Source: Lotus japonicus
Lineage: Eukaryota > Streptophyta > Magnoliopsida > Fabales > Fabaceae
NCBI RefSeq assembly: GCF_012489685.1
Contig: NC_080044.1
Span: forward strand, 82,756,732-82,820,731
Length of the DNA stretch: 64,000 nt
Reading direction: 5' to 3'
Shown: piece by piece, positions 37,663 to 48,694 of the stretch
Layout: every line of letters begins with the position of its first letter
Position numbering within the stretch: the stretch's first letter is position 1
Made by a program: the position numbers and the translations under genes
Notes under the pieces: model-generated
What the model was told of the DNA's origin: nothing
The model's database searches: none
Seen by the model: the letters and a program-made list of their open reading frames with translations, nothing else

Positions 37663-37986
37663 GACAGAACACGATGAACCTGAGTATGAAGAAGATGAAG
37701 AAGAAGATGAGTTGGGGGATGGAGGAGGAAGAAGATATGGGGTTTTGTGTTTCTGGGTTATTGATTGGGATTTTTAGGGTATGTGATTGGGGGGATTTTG
37801 GGTAATTAGGATTTGTTTTTTATTTTTTTAACAGTAGGATTTGTTAATTAGATTGGGCTTAGTTAATTAAATTAGGTTAATTTTGATTAATTAGGTAATT
37901 AATCTGATATGTAATTTTTTTTAATTTTTAATTTTTTTTTAAATCCGTGTCACCTCACTTGTCCTAGTCAGCGTTCCAAATCAGCA

Positions 37987-38013
37987 CTCGCCGGAGCTCG
38001 GAGCTCCGGCGAG
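37987..38013. repeat. 27-bp GC-rich palindrome
   Basis: CTCGCCGGAGCTC, one central G, then GAGCTCCGGCGAG: a perfect palindrome with a single-base centre in otherwise AT-rich DNA. Confidence 0.9.
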
Positions 38014-38134
38014 GATCCGCTCCAAATAATTTCAAACATGAGGATCAAATGCAATAAATTTTCAGGGGATGGACTTACCTCAGACGGCGAGACAAAGACA
38101 GGGACCAAGCTGATAGTTAACCCTTCATTTTATC

Positions 38135-38276
38135 ATGTCTGCATCCAACGACAACAATGCCATAATAGGAAGACCACAGGGCAACAAGACATATGTTGTG
38201 TACAAAGGGCACAAGCCGGGTGTGTATTCAACATGGATTGAGTGTCGTTTGCAGGTGCACAGATATATGGGTTCCT
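38135..38276 (+). pseudogene. Truncated viroplasmin-domain fragment
   Basis: The forward frame encodes KTYVVYKGHKPGVYSTWIEC and then RYMGSSYQ, the first half of a viroplasmin-type domain related to the one at 35.1 kb. It stops matching at about 38276 where CAGTGGCGGACC begins, a sequence typical of hAT-like element ends, so an insertion probably cut it. The second half was not found downstream. Confidence 0.55.
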
Positions 38277-38445
38277 CCTACCAGTGGCGGACCTTAGTTA
38301 GGACAGGGAGGAGCTCTAGCTCCCCCTAAATTTTCGAAATAAATTCTAACAATATATAAAATAAATTCACAATCCTTTTCAGTTTTTTTTTCATTTTTTA
38401 ACAATATATAAAATAAAATGTAAAGCATAACTGTGAACGGCAAAC

Positions 38446-38507
38446 GTCCTAGTGGTTAGAAGCTTCCCCTGCAACCTAACAGCTAAGGTTCGAACCTAGC
38501 CTAGGAC
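38446..38507 (+). ncRNA. tRNA-like relic or SINE head
   Basis: A 62-nt stretch starts GTCCTAG and ends CTAGGAC, an exact 7-bp acceptor-like stem. It has a box A-like TAGTGGTTAGAAG and a box B-like GGTTCGAACC. It is too short and its arms are incomplete for a working tRNA; a tRNA-derived SINE or a tRNA pseudogene is more likely. Confidence 0.35.
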
Positions 38508-39133
38508 TTTTTGATAATATTTCGTTTTGCTTCCATTTTTACCTTTTATTAACATAACATTCATGAATTTTTTCCTTTTATTAACATAACTTAAAACAAA
38601 TTTTCAATATTCATGAATTAATTTATCTCTATCTTTGTGTGTATGAGGACTGGGTGTAAAAAAAATTATGTATTGTAATGATTTAACGTACCCTATGCTG
38701 TACGCTGGTGTAGTCTTATAATGATTTAAATTTCAAAATAGTCTTATAATGATTTAGGGCAGAAGGCAGAAGACCCACCCAGAAGACCGCAAATGTTTGC
38801 GGGAACTTATCTAATATCGTGTACCTTTTTGTCATTGATCATGTGGGTCATCACAAGGCATATGTAGGTTAATATTATCTAACTCAATTATTACACTATG
38901 GCTACCACATCTCTTTAGGCTGTGTTAAAAATGTCTAACAACAATTCCACCATTTTTTATATGCAAATTCATGTCCAGCAACACTAAATTTTATTCAATT
39001 GGAAATTAACGTAGTTGGGAACAAAGGGGTGACAAAGGGTAGAACACTACAAAGGGCTTCCACATGGGAATTGACATTAAACAACATACTAGAAAATTAG
39101 ATATTCAACACTTGGGGCATGAAACCTATTCCT

Positions 39134-39711
39134 TCACATACGACGATCCCTTGCGCGTGACACAGTTATGGTGAACACATCTTCAAAACATGTTGGCATC
39201 ACAATTACATGGTCTCCCGGCGATATGGCATTCTCTCTCTTGAAATCATACCAACCAAGCGCAAAGGAGCACTGGTTTGTATTGTGAACATTCCACGCAA
39301 GAGAGAATTGATAGATCTTCACATACTCATATACCATAACGATTTTGTCATATTTCCTATCAAGCCATTTCTCCACAAACCAATTGGGAATTCCCTGTGA
39401 TGGAGCAAATAGCATATGAAATATTGCATACTAAATACATGGAAGAAATTGGGCATGTAACAAAATCTACTCACCATACATTGACCATGTCTAGATTGAG
39501 CAGCAGTAATGGCCTTATTGAACCCAGGACCGAATGGAATTTTCCCAACCCGAGGCTCCTTCTCACGAAACCGTGGGTCAGTCCTTCGAATCCACCCAAA
39601 AGGGTAGTCATCGGAATCATCAGAATCCTCAGAACCATCATTGTCGCTATCAGAGGAGATGTATACTATTTCAGCATCATCGTGGGGAGGAATTTGGCTT
39701 GAGCTGGCCAT
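39134..39711 (-). CDS. B3-like domain protein, 2 exons
   Basis: Exon 1 (39711 to about 39477) starts MASSSQIPPHDDAEIVYISS, has a strongly acidic Ser/Asp stretch, then GWIRRTDPRF and GKIPFGPGFNKAI. Exon 2 (about 39395-39134) reads GIPNWFVEKWLDRKYDKIVM ... CSFALGWYDFKRENAISPGD then HVIVMP, the pattern of the C-terminal half of a plant B3 DNA-binding domain (GW..F...N.+..GD..+). The product is about 165 aa. An in-frame ATG at 39735 would add eight residues. Function is unknown; many such short B3-like genes are transposon-borne or lineage-specific. Confidence 0.55.
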
Positions 39712-39799
39712 TTCAGTTGTTGAACAAATTTGCAAAGTGTGTTGTTGGCTTCACGGCGGTTCACGGCTGGTGAGGAAAGGGTAGGGAGTTTTTATAGAT

Positions 39800-41140
39800 A
39801 AATGGGGAAGGGGGGTAGGGTGCTGTGCGTTTTTTGGAGCAAGCTTCAGACATTGGGTTTTGGAAATGAATGCATTAGGATTAGGAAGACAAAACTGAAC
39901 TGACAAAAGCATTCGTTCTGGTCAAATTACCTATTCATATCTGACAAAAGCATTTATTATCTCACAATAGCATTATTAATATTCGATTTCGTTATAAGTA
40001 AGATTTATTTCAAAATATAAATTCATAAAATAATTATATATATTTTCATAATTATTTATTATAAAAATTTATTCCATACATTTAAATATAATATTAAAAT
40101 ACTCAAATTATATATATATTTTTTAAATATTCGACTAAGTTTTAATTACATATATGGGGAAAATCGGGGGAGGGGTGGGGGGTGGGTTTTTGAGACCAAT
40201 CTTCAGACATTGTGTTTTGGAAATGAATGCATTGGGAATACAAAAACTGACAAAAGCATTCATTCTAGTCAAATTACCTATTCATATCTGACAAAAGCAT
40301 TTATTATCTCACAATAGCATTATTAATATTCGATTTCGTTATAAGTAAGATTTATTTCAAAATATAAATTCATAAAATAATTATATATATTTTCATAATT
40401 ATTTATTATAAAAATTTATTCCATACATTTAAATATAATATTAAAATACTCAAATTATATATTTTTTTTTTAAATATTCGACTAAGTTTTAATAGATATT
40501 GAGTTTTAATTACATATATGGGGAAAAACGGGGGAGGGGTGGGGGGGTGGGTTTTTGAGACCAATCTTCAGACATTGTGTTTTGGAAATGAATGCATTGG
40601 GAAGACAAAAACTGACAAAAGCATTCATTCTAGTCAAATTACTTATTCATAACTGACAAAACCATTTATTATCTCACAATAGCAGCATTATTAATATTCG
40701 ATTTCGTTATAAGTATAATTTATTACACAATATAAATTCATAAAATAATTATATATTGTCTCGTAATTAATTGTTATACAAAATTATTCAATATTTTTAT
40801 TTTAATACATAAATGGGGAAAACGGGGGGGGGGGGTAGGGAGTGTCTGTTTTTTGGGAGCAAGCTTCAGACATTGGGTTTTGGAAATGAAATGAATGCAT
40901 TAGGAAGACAAATTACCTATTAATAATAACTGACAAAACAATTTATGATGTCACAAAACCATTATCAGTATAATTTATTACACAATATAAAATCATTAAA
41001 TAATTTATTATCAGTATAATTTATTACACAATATATATCATTATTTTTATCATTAATAATTTTTCCTAAAATGTAAATCAAAAATTTATATTTATCAAAT
41101 TCTTTTTTTTTTATATTCGACTCGACTAGGCCCTTATCGA
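39800..41140. repeat. Four-copy decaying tandem repeat with G runs
   Basis: Units of about 290-370 bp start near TGGGGAA(A)..GGGGG at about 39802, 40154, 40519 and 40812 and share CTTCAGACATTG.GTTTTGGAAATGAATGCATT, TGACAAAAGCATT and an AT-rich tail. Copies 2 and 3 are the most alike; copies 1 and 4 share GGAGCAAGCTTCAGACATTGGG. It lies directly upstream of the B3-like gene. Confidence 0.88.
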
Positions 41141-42984
41141 TATTTTTTTAAGGCCCAAACCAAAAGGAAGGTAAAAAAAAATAAACGGGCCCAAACTAAA
41201 ACTAAATGAAGAAGCACCGTGCCCACATACACATACACACCACATACACACACAACAACCAAAATTATTTACAGGTGGACTAGCCCAATTACATTACCAC
41301 AAAATGGTCCAGTTACCCATCAAAATCTGGGTTCAACCAGCCATCTCCTTCAACAACTTTGAATTCCAGATTAACCTGGGATTCAAATAATCTGCTTTGT
41401 CAAACTCCCAAATCCCTTGTATTAACACAAACAACAGGAGTTAGTCGTCATTCAAACCAATAATCATTCAACTATTCAACTAAGAACATGTTTGTTTTTA
41501 GACATCCAATAACATAATATAATTCCATCAAATTCGCACAATCTGTTGAAAGTGGTTCATGCTCACCAGCAAAGCCTTCAAAACCTCCAAAACAAATTAA
41601 TTCATGCAATACACCACAATTTCACATAACTACTCAATCTGGCATAATTCCAGGATGGGAAACCCCTATGTCTGGAAACGGGAAAACACCAATTTCAGAA
41701 AAAGCACTAAGTCGATGCATCAATTCCCCACAATCCAACAATTCGTTTCAAATCCATGCACACCAAACCCTAATTTCATAAAAACACCAAATTGGAAGCT
41801 CATATGACATATTGAGTTCAAATCCATACACAATAAAACCCTAATTTCAAAAATACCCCTAAATCGAACCTCAAAACACTACTTTTTTCTATACTTCAAA
41901 TCTACTCATCTACGGTGTCATCTACCACGACAATAGTTAGCGAAAACTTACGCTTCGGTCGGGCCAAAATAGGCTACGGCATGTGTGCACGTTCTGGAGA
42001 TGAACAAATATCTGGACAGCGATGTCTATAACAGAGATAACGGCAGCAACAAGAGACCATGGAACCCTAGATCGACGACATGTTGGGCTTCGAAGAATTT
42101 TAGAAGATGGGTGTGGGTTTGAGAAGTGCGTTTGCAGTGGACAACGCGTTTTTGGTTCCAAACGAATGGGGAAATGGGTATTGATTCTGGGAATGGGAGT
42201 GGGTTAACTCTGATTCAGGCTTCATTTGGGTGGCGCAAAGTAACTACGGGTGGCCGTAATGGAGGTAGGGTAATATTACTAACATAAACTTTTTTTGGTA
42301 CACAAAATTTACATCACCTTGTCAACCGGTAGTCGTCACCAGATCTCAACCACACCAAATAAATATTAATTTATCCAATGGTTATCAAATTGTATACACG
42401 GGTATCCCCTTTTTTTGAAATAATTTCACATGGTGGACACAGGTGCACCCCTTATAATGGATGACACCATAGCCTTCACCCATTTTGTTGGCTCAAAAAA
42501 ATATTGAGATATGCTTTTTGTGTCCGTTTCTGCTTGCTTTTGATGTGTACATAATTGTCCAAAAAAAAATGTGTACATATAAATTATATTAATACTATGT
42601 ATAGAAATATGTGTAGAAATTGTGGAATTAGACGAGTGAAGTAATTTCTTAAGAATATTTGAGTAGTTGATGATAACTGTTAATTTTACATCTTTTTTAA
42701 TATAATTTTAAACATTTATCTAAATTGTGTGCTTTCATTATATATTGTTTTAATCCTTAATTGAGTAGTTTAGTTTTTTTTTTAAACAGGAGTAGTTTAG
42801 TAAATACCTAGGTTAGTATAAGTTTTATGTAATTTTTTGTCCAAACTCCTATTTTTTGTGTAGGTATGAAACTTAATGAAAAGCAAGAGGGTTCAAAACA
42901 AATAATTCCCAAAAAGAGAAGGAAATTCAAGTTTGAGGAATCTAACTTGAGCTAAAACTTGGAAAGAAAAATGGAAATTTTCAA
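41141..42984. other. Spacer without recognised genes
   Basis: Short open frames on both strands, e.g. about 41937-42161 (-), show no known domain. AAACCCTAATTTC words near 41765 and 41835 resemble promoter or UTR sequence. Confidence 0.35.
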
Positions 42985-43195
42985 GAGAATTTAGCTTAAG
43001 CCCAGCTTAGTTGGCTTAAGCCAAAAAGAGGCAAAGAGACACAGGTCTAGAGGCTGGAATTTTATCTTAAGCCAGATGTGGTTGTGCTTAAGCAAAACAA
43101 GTTACCTAGTTTAGAAGTAACCTTTTGGCTTAAGTAAAATGTGATTAGGCTTAAGCCAAAAAGTGGTAGAATCTTTTGTTTAAGCCACAAATCAG
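42985..43195. repeat. Cluster of CTTAAG-centred palindromes
   Basis: Several copies of GGCTTAAGCC or its variants (GCTTAAGCC, TCTTAAGCC, GCTTAAGC, GGCTTAAG) occur in about 200 bp just left of the CACTA element at 43271. Confidence 0.75.
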
Positions 43196-44494
43196 ATTTT
43201 CGAATGTGATTTGGCCATTTTTTTCATTTCTCCACACACATGGAAAACATAGAACACGGGAGAACGCTTTCACTACAAAAAATTGTATTTTTAGTGGCAT
43301 TGATATTGTTAAATTGTGGCATTTAAAAAATGTCACAAGTGATATTACTGGCATTCACCTTAAGTGCCCCTATTGCAGGTGCCACAACTACCTTTGTGGC
43401 ATTTTTTGCTTAAATGCCGGTTTTTTGTATGCCACAAATGCTACTGGCATCTTTTAAATGCCACAAATTGATACTGGCATCTTTTTAAATGCCACAAACT
43501 ACATATATGCCTCATTTTATCAATAATATTTAATTTACTTATATATTCATACTTTATTACTTTGTATAGCCGAAATCCTCCTGTTATCTTTTTTTTTTTG
43601 AAAATGAAATCCTGTTATCTTTTATAGAGAAAATGATTAATTAAAGGAAAATATTGTTAACAATCAATATAAGCTCTACCTTCACAAGAGAAATAAACAA
43701 ATGGGCATGAACATGAAATGACATATATGGTTCCAGCATCTGAATTTGAGTACATAAAGATTGAAACACCAAAGTACATAAATCTATTAGAAGAAGATAT
43801 ATGTAAACAACCAACACTAGCTAACCAATTACATAAAGATTTAAAGACTCAAATATTGTTAGACATTTCCTTCATTGTATCTATATTGCCATCAATTGAC
43901 CCTGCAATGAAAAGAGTAGGCATATGTCAAATTTCTAATCAGTAGCTGAAATCCAAAAAAAACCATAGAGTAGGTTATGTCCTTTCTCCATTGAGATCGA
44001 ACTAGAAGCCTAACTGACATGCATGACTCTACTCATCCATCTCATCCATTAATTCAATTCAATCTATCTTATCAGCTACACAAGGGGAAGATGGATAAGG
44101 TGATGCTATAAGAAATGAGAGAATAGTTGTGGATGCAAGGACCCAATCAAGTAATCACTTCAATGAGAAATAGAAAGGAAAACATTCAGGATTCAAAACT
44201 AAATTTCCAAACTAGTGGCAAACATGACTAACCTCACTAACATTAGTGAAATCCTTTTGCATGATCAGCAGTTTCAACCGGTTCATCGTAAAATTGTTGG
44301 TTTAAGTTAGTTCTTGTTCCACCTGCTCCTATATGTCATTTGGGTAAATTGATAGCATGTCATTAACTTAACTTATTTTAAGTCAGCAGCAAAAAAATAC
44401 AGTAAAATTAGTATGGTTGCATGTATAACATAATAATCATAACTTAAATAAACTTAAAAACATATGACATACAACCCAAGGGTGGAGGTTAGAT

Positions 44495-44590
44495 ACTTAG
44501 GACATCAATCAGCATCATCAACAATTTCCATTGTCACGAAATCAAACCCATAGGAAAATCCAACTCAAAGGTAAGGAACCAAAGCATCAT
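44495..44590 (-). pseudogene. SR45a-like RRM fragment, shorter copy
   Basis: The minus strand matches the copy at 45.7 kb (CACGAAATCAAACCCA ... CAACTCAAAGGTAAGGAACC) but lacks about 50 bp in its middle. It encodes the remains of the RRM segment GFDFVTME-type. It is a duplicate inside the CACTA element. Confidence 0.6.
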
Positions 44591-45627
44591 AAACACAATA
44601 CCAAATGTGATTGAAAACTTTCCAATAGAATAGGTAAATACCTTGACCATAGTTTGACTGAACCTAGAAATGAGACAATATCGATTCAAATACCAGCCAC
44701 TGCAATAAGGGCACCAAACCGCAGTAGAGCCTCCTAGGAAACTCCCTTGGGTAAGCACTCCTTCAATGTAGAGGTTAGTGTTCAACTCACAATGTTATCA
44801 ATATGGAACAAGAAATAAATACAAGTAGGGACTATGTACCTGCAACAAATATCTGCTTCCCATTTCATGAAGCATCATTTATACTCACTTTCTTTGATAC
44901 TGATGGATTTTACAATGTATATTCTTAGGAAAAAAATACTTCGACATGATAGTTTTAAGAAATTATGTTTCCTCAACTGAGCTAGTTCACTAAGAAATCA
45001 GAAATGCATTTCCACATAAGAAAAACCAATGACGAAAATGGTTAAAAAGGGAAAAAGTGAATAGAAAATGGTCAGGTCAGTGTCCGTATCATTTCCAAGT
45101 TCATATTTATAGCAATTAGTTAAAAGGGAAAAAACTACCAAACTAAATAACATGTCTTGTAGAATAATATACCACACAAACATATAAATAAGAAAGACTT
45201 ACAATAGCTTGAGGATAGAGCATAGGTCTGTAAGCAATAATACTACTAATATAAAAATCAAAATAACATGTTTAACACTACAATTGTCAGATAAGGTATT
45301 TAATCTTAACTTAAGAACCATTAATGAATAATAAGATATAAGTGCGGGAAAAAAGAGGGAAATGCAGGGCATACAACCCCAATGATCTGATACTGTTGTA
45401 TTTGATTTGTTTGTTTAGTTGTCATTTGAGAGTTTGATGATGAGTTGCTTCACGTAGCTACCCTGCTGGCACAGGAACTTCAAATGGAAAGAAGCACAAA
45501 AATTTCAAAACACTGTCGAACATAAAGAGCAAATCATCCATATATCTTCCATGCATTGGATTTGAAGAAAAATTAAAACAATTGAAAATTCAAGTCCCAA
45601 AATCAGACTTTACTCAAAAGGTATACC

Positions 45628-45822
45628 TTCTCCACGGTGATAACACGCCCTTCAAGTACACAGTGAATCAGAATATCAGATACTTAAGACATCGATCAGC
45701 ATCGTCAACAGTCTCCATTGTCACGAAATCAAACCCACATGATTCTGTAGTCCATGGATCAACTAACATATGCCTATATATCACCTAGGAAAATCCAACT
45801 CAAAGGTAAGGAACCAAAGCAA
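45628..45822 (-). pseudogene. Captured SR45a-like (transformer-2 type) RRM exon
   Basis: The minus strand encodes VDPWTTESCGFDFVTMETVD then DADRCLKYL and, after a small insertion that shifts the frame, LEGRVITVEK. This is the C-terminal half of the RRM of plant SR45a/Tra2-like splicing factors (DPWTRES.GF.FVTM ... CIKYLN ... LEGR.ITVEK). It lies inside the CACTA element, so it is a captured gene fragment and not a gene in its own place. Confidence 0.72.
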
Positions 45823-46443
45823 AACAAAGACTGCCACATGAATAACAACACCAGTGGCAGCTAAAAAAACACAAGTGAACAAGTCACATCCAAAAATAAG
45901 ATTTAATCCCTGTGTCATGCCCAAGATCTTTCAAAACAAGTTAAACCATAACTTAAAGTCAAAACAAGTTTGATAATGAATATAATAGATGAACATGTTT
46001 AAATCGAGTTCACTATCAAGAGAACTAGCCAAACCTTTAAGGCTAATCAAGACTTGAGAACATATAGATAAGTTCAATGGCCAAAAAACCAATTCATCAA
46101 ACAAAATTTCACCCTGAAACTATTATCCAAGCAAATATGTAAGTTAGCATTAATAAAGAGAAAAACCACCACTTCAGACTTGTTCCTAGAATCGGAAATG
46201 TACAGGATTAAAATTTACAAGCAAAGAACAAACAACTAAATACTGCATAAATGCTTGGCATTTCATCAAACAGTTGGTGTACAGTTAGTCGATCTTTGTC
46301 ATTTCAACACATACTGAGTATCAAATGCAAGGTACCTGATCCAGTGATTGGAGTTAAAAGATGAAAAATAACACAATAAATCAAGGAAGGGAACGTTGAG
46401 CAATCGAAGCTACCTGGAGACCACCACAACCTGCTGCGATTAG

Positions 46444-46713
46444 TCATGGTTTACTCGTGGAAGCAGGGAAGCTCAAAAACCCTTCGAATTTGGAACTATG
46501 CATCGCCGTTTTGCAAATTTCCTGAACCCTAACATGCATCCCCTTCGCACATAACGTCTCCGCCAATTTCCTCCGCACCCTCGCCGCAGCCCTGTCTTCG
46601 AGTTCACGGTTTCCAGCGCCATCATCGTCGCCCTCCTCGCTCAATCGAGCAACTTCTCTGCCAAAAACGTCGCTGGTGGAATGGTACCAACATCGTCGTC
46701 GATCCTCCGCCAC
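46444..46713 (-). other. Open frame in a GC-rich captured segment, unidentified
   Basis: An open frame of 89 codons in a locally GC-rich stretch of the CACTA element, unlike its AT-rich surroundings. I recognise no domain. The composition suggests captured exon or 5' UTR sequence. Confidence 0.3.
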
Positions 46714-47438
46714 CTGAGACGGTTATCTCCAAAACGGTTCAGGATTTGACGCCGCTTCTCCGATTTCTCGCCGCTTCGCTCGGAGATGGAGAAGCTACGA
46801 GAAATCGATGATCAAGGGAGAGAAATCAAAAGTTAGAAGGGAAAATGATATTTGCAGAAATAAATAAAAAAAATTGACTTGAAGTTTTTGTTTGTGTTGT
46901 AAAAAGCTTTTAGAAACTTAAGCAATGAATGTTTGATTGCACAGTTTCTCTAGCACACTAGTAATTAGGCGAAATGTCCACTTTAGAAAATGTGCTGCCA
47001 AATAGCTACTAATTCGCTAGGAATGCAGTAGTGGCATTCTATTTAAATGCCAGAGTAATATCAGTTTGTTGCGAAATAGCTGCTAATTAGCTAGGAAGCG
47101 GTCCTGAATTAGTGGCATTCCAATTAAATGCCAGAGTATTCCAGTTTGTTGCCAAATAGCTGCTAATTAGCTAGGAAGCGGTATTAAATTAGTGGCATTC
47201 TAATTAAATGCCAAAATAATATCAGTTTGTGGCATTTTTTGGTAAATGCCACAAATGTAGTGCCACTAAAAACAAGTTTTTTTGTAGTGTTTGGAGATTG
47301 GAGAAGAAGCTCTAGAGGGGGTTTTGCGGCGAGACACCGCGATGGTTTATGTATTTATAAAGCTATCCATGAAAACATATCTTATGTATTTAGTATTAGT
47401 ATGACTCTCTTTAATACAAAAACATGCTTCTTTACTTA

Positions 47439-48691
47439 GAGCAACTCCAATGCTGGTTTCTTAGTCCAGCTGGAGTTGCTAAGAAATCAAGGGACAGTTT
47501 CTTTTGCATTGGAGCAGTTTCTTAATGGTTTCTTAATTCTCTGAACAGTGCCCAGAGTTCCTTCCACAAGGAACTTTGCTTTTGGTTTCTTAGCATTAAA
47601 AAAATATTATTTTCTCTCACCAAAACCCAACTGATTTCAGTGGGAAAACAACAGAATGAAGATGAAGGCTAGAAGATGATCAAATTGAATAAAAAACATA
47701 ACCCAGATATTCAGAACAGAAGAAGACATGAAATTGAAAAAAAAATTATTATTAATTTTTTCAATATTACAGAACAGACCTAGAGAAAAAAAAAATACAA
47801 ACAATGAAGTTCCAATCTTGCAGTGCATGTGTCAAAAGGGACCTCATTTCCTCCGATCTGGTGAAGTGGCCGGTTTGGGGCGGATCGAGGCTCTATAGTG
47901 GCGGTGGTGGTTGTTTGGTGGCCGGGGGTGACTGCATGTAGTTGTTTGGTGGCGGTGGTTGTTGTTTGGAGGCCGTTGGAGAGTGTGCGTGGTTTTATGG
48001 GGGCGGTGGTGGTTGTTTGAGTGAGATCGAGAGGAGAGAGCGAGTGGGTGAGAGAGAGAGGAGGGAGAGGGGTGGAGATGGCCGGAGAAGGGTATAGCCG
48101 GAGATTGCAGAGGAAGAAGAGAAGAGGGGAGGAAGAAGAAGAAAAGGGGAGAAGAAAGGAGGAAGAAAGGGAGAGAAGAGGAGGCGTGAAGGGAGAAGAG
48201 GAAAGGAAGAAGAAGAGGGTGCGGCTAGGGTTATGGAGAGTGAGGAGGAAAAGAAGGTTTATATAGTGGGTGACCTGCTTAGCAGGTCAGCCCACCGTTA
48301 TTGACCGGTTATAGCCGGTTTCTGCCCGTTTAGGGGTGGTTTAACCGGTTAGACCGGTTTTTTTTAAAATTTAATTATTTTAAATATTTAGTAAAATTAA
48401 ATTTAAATTAAATTCGTATAAATATTAATTAAATTATTTTTAAGTTGAAATATTAATTTAGTATTAAATTTTAAATTTAAATTGGGTGAAAATAAATATT
48501 ATTAATTTATGTTGTCTGGTGGGACCCTTCAAATAGTAATTTAAGAAACTATGGGTTGGAGCAAAATCTGCTTCAGTTCCTTAAGAGTTTCTTAAGTCTG
48601 ATGTGGCAGTACGGGCCCACCGGAATAGTGCAAAATAGTGCCGAATAGTGTGTTAAGAAACCAAATAAGAAATTGTGGGTTGGAGTTGCTC
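47439..48691. mobile_element. PIF/Harbinger-like non-autonomous element
   Basis: Begins GAGCAACTCCAATGCTGG and ends GGGTTGGAGTTGCTC, inverted ends of about 12 bp, with TTA on both sides (47436-47438 and 48692-48694), the target preference of PIF/Harbinger. The subterminal word GGTTTCTTA recurs in both orientations. The interior (47860-48240) has GGTGGCGGTGG tandem words and a purine-rich GAGAGA/GAAGAAG block; open frames there are low-complexity artefacts. Confidence 0.85.
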
Positions 48692-48694
48692 TTA

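Larger units (their letters stand above)
43271..47289. mobile_element. 4-kb CACTA transposon carrying gene fragments
   Basis: It starts CACTACAAAAAATTGTATTT and ends AAGTTTTTTTGTAGTG, an inverted CACTACAAAAAA terminus; TTT flanks both sides (3-bp duplication). Subterminal regions are full of GTGGCATTTAAATGCCAC-like words (43305-43500 and 46990-47260), with three ~77-bp tandem units at the right end. No TNPA/TNPD-like frame is visible, so it is non-autonomous. The interior carries pieces of an SR45a-like gene and an unidentified GC-rich segment (46444-46800). Confidence 0.9.

Noticed and set aside
38446..38507. Functional tRNA gene
   Set aside because: Only 62 nt, with no clear anticodon arm; box A and box B matches are imperfect.
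48021..48266. Arg/Glu-rich forward frame
   Set aside because: Purine-rich low-complexity DNA inside the Harbinger-like element.
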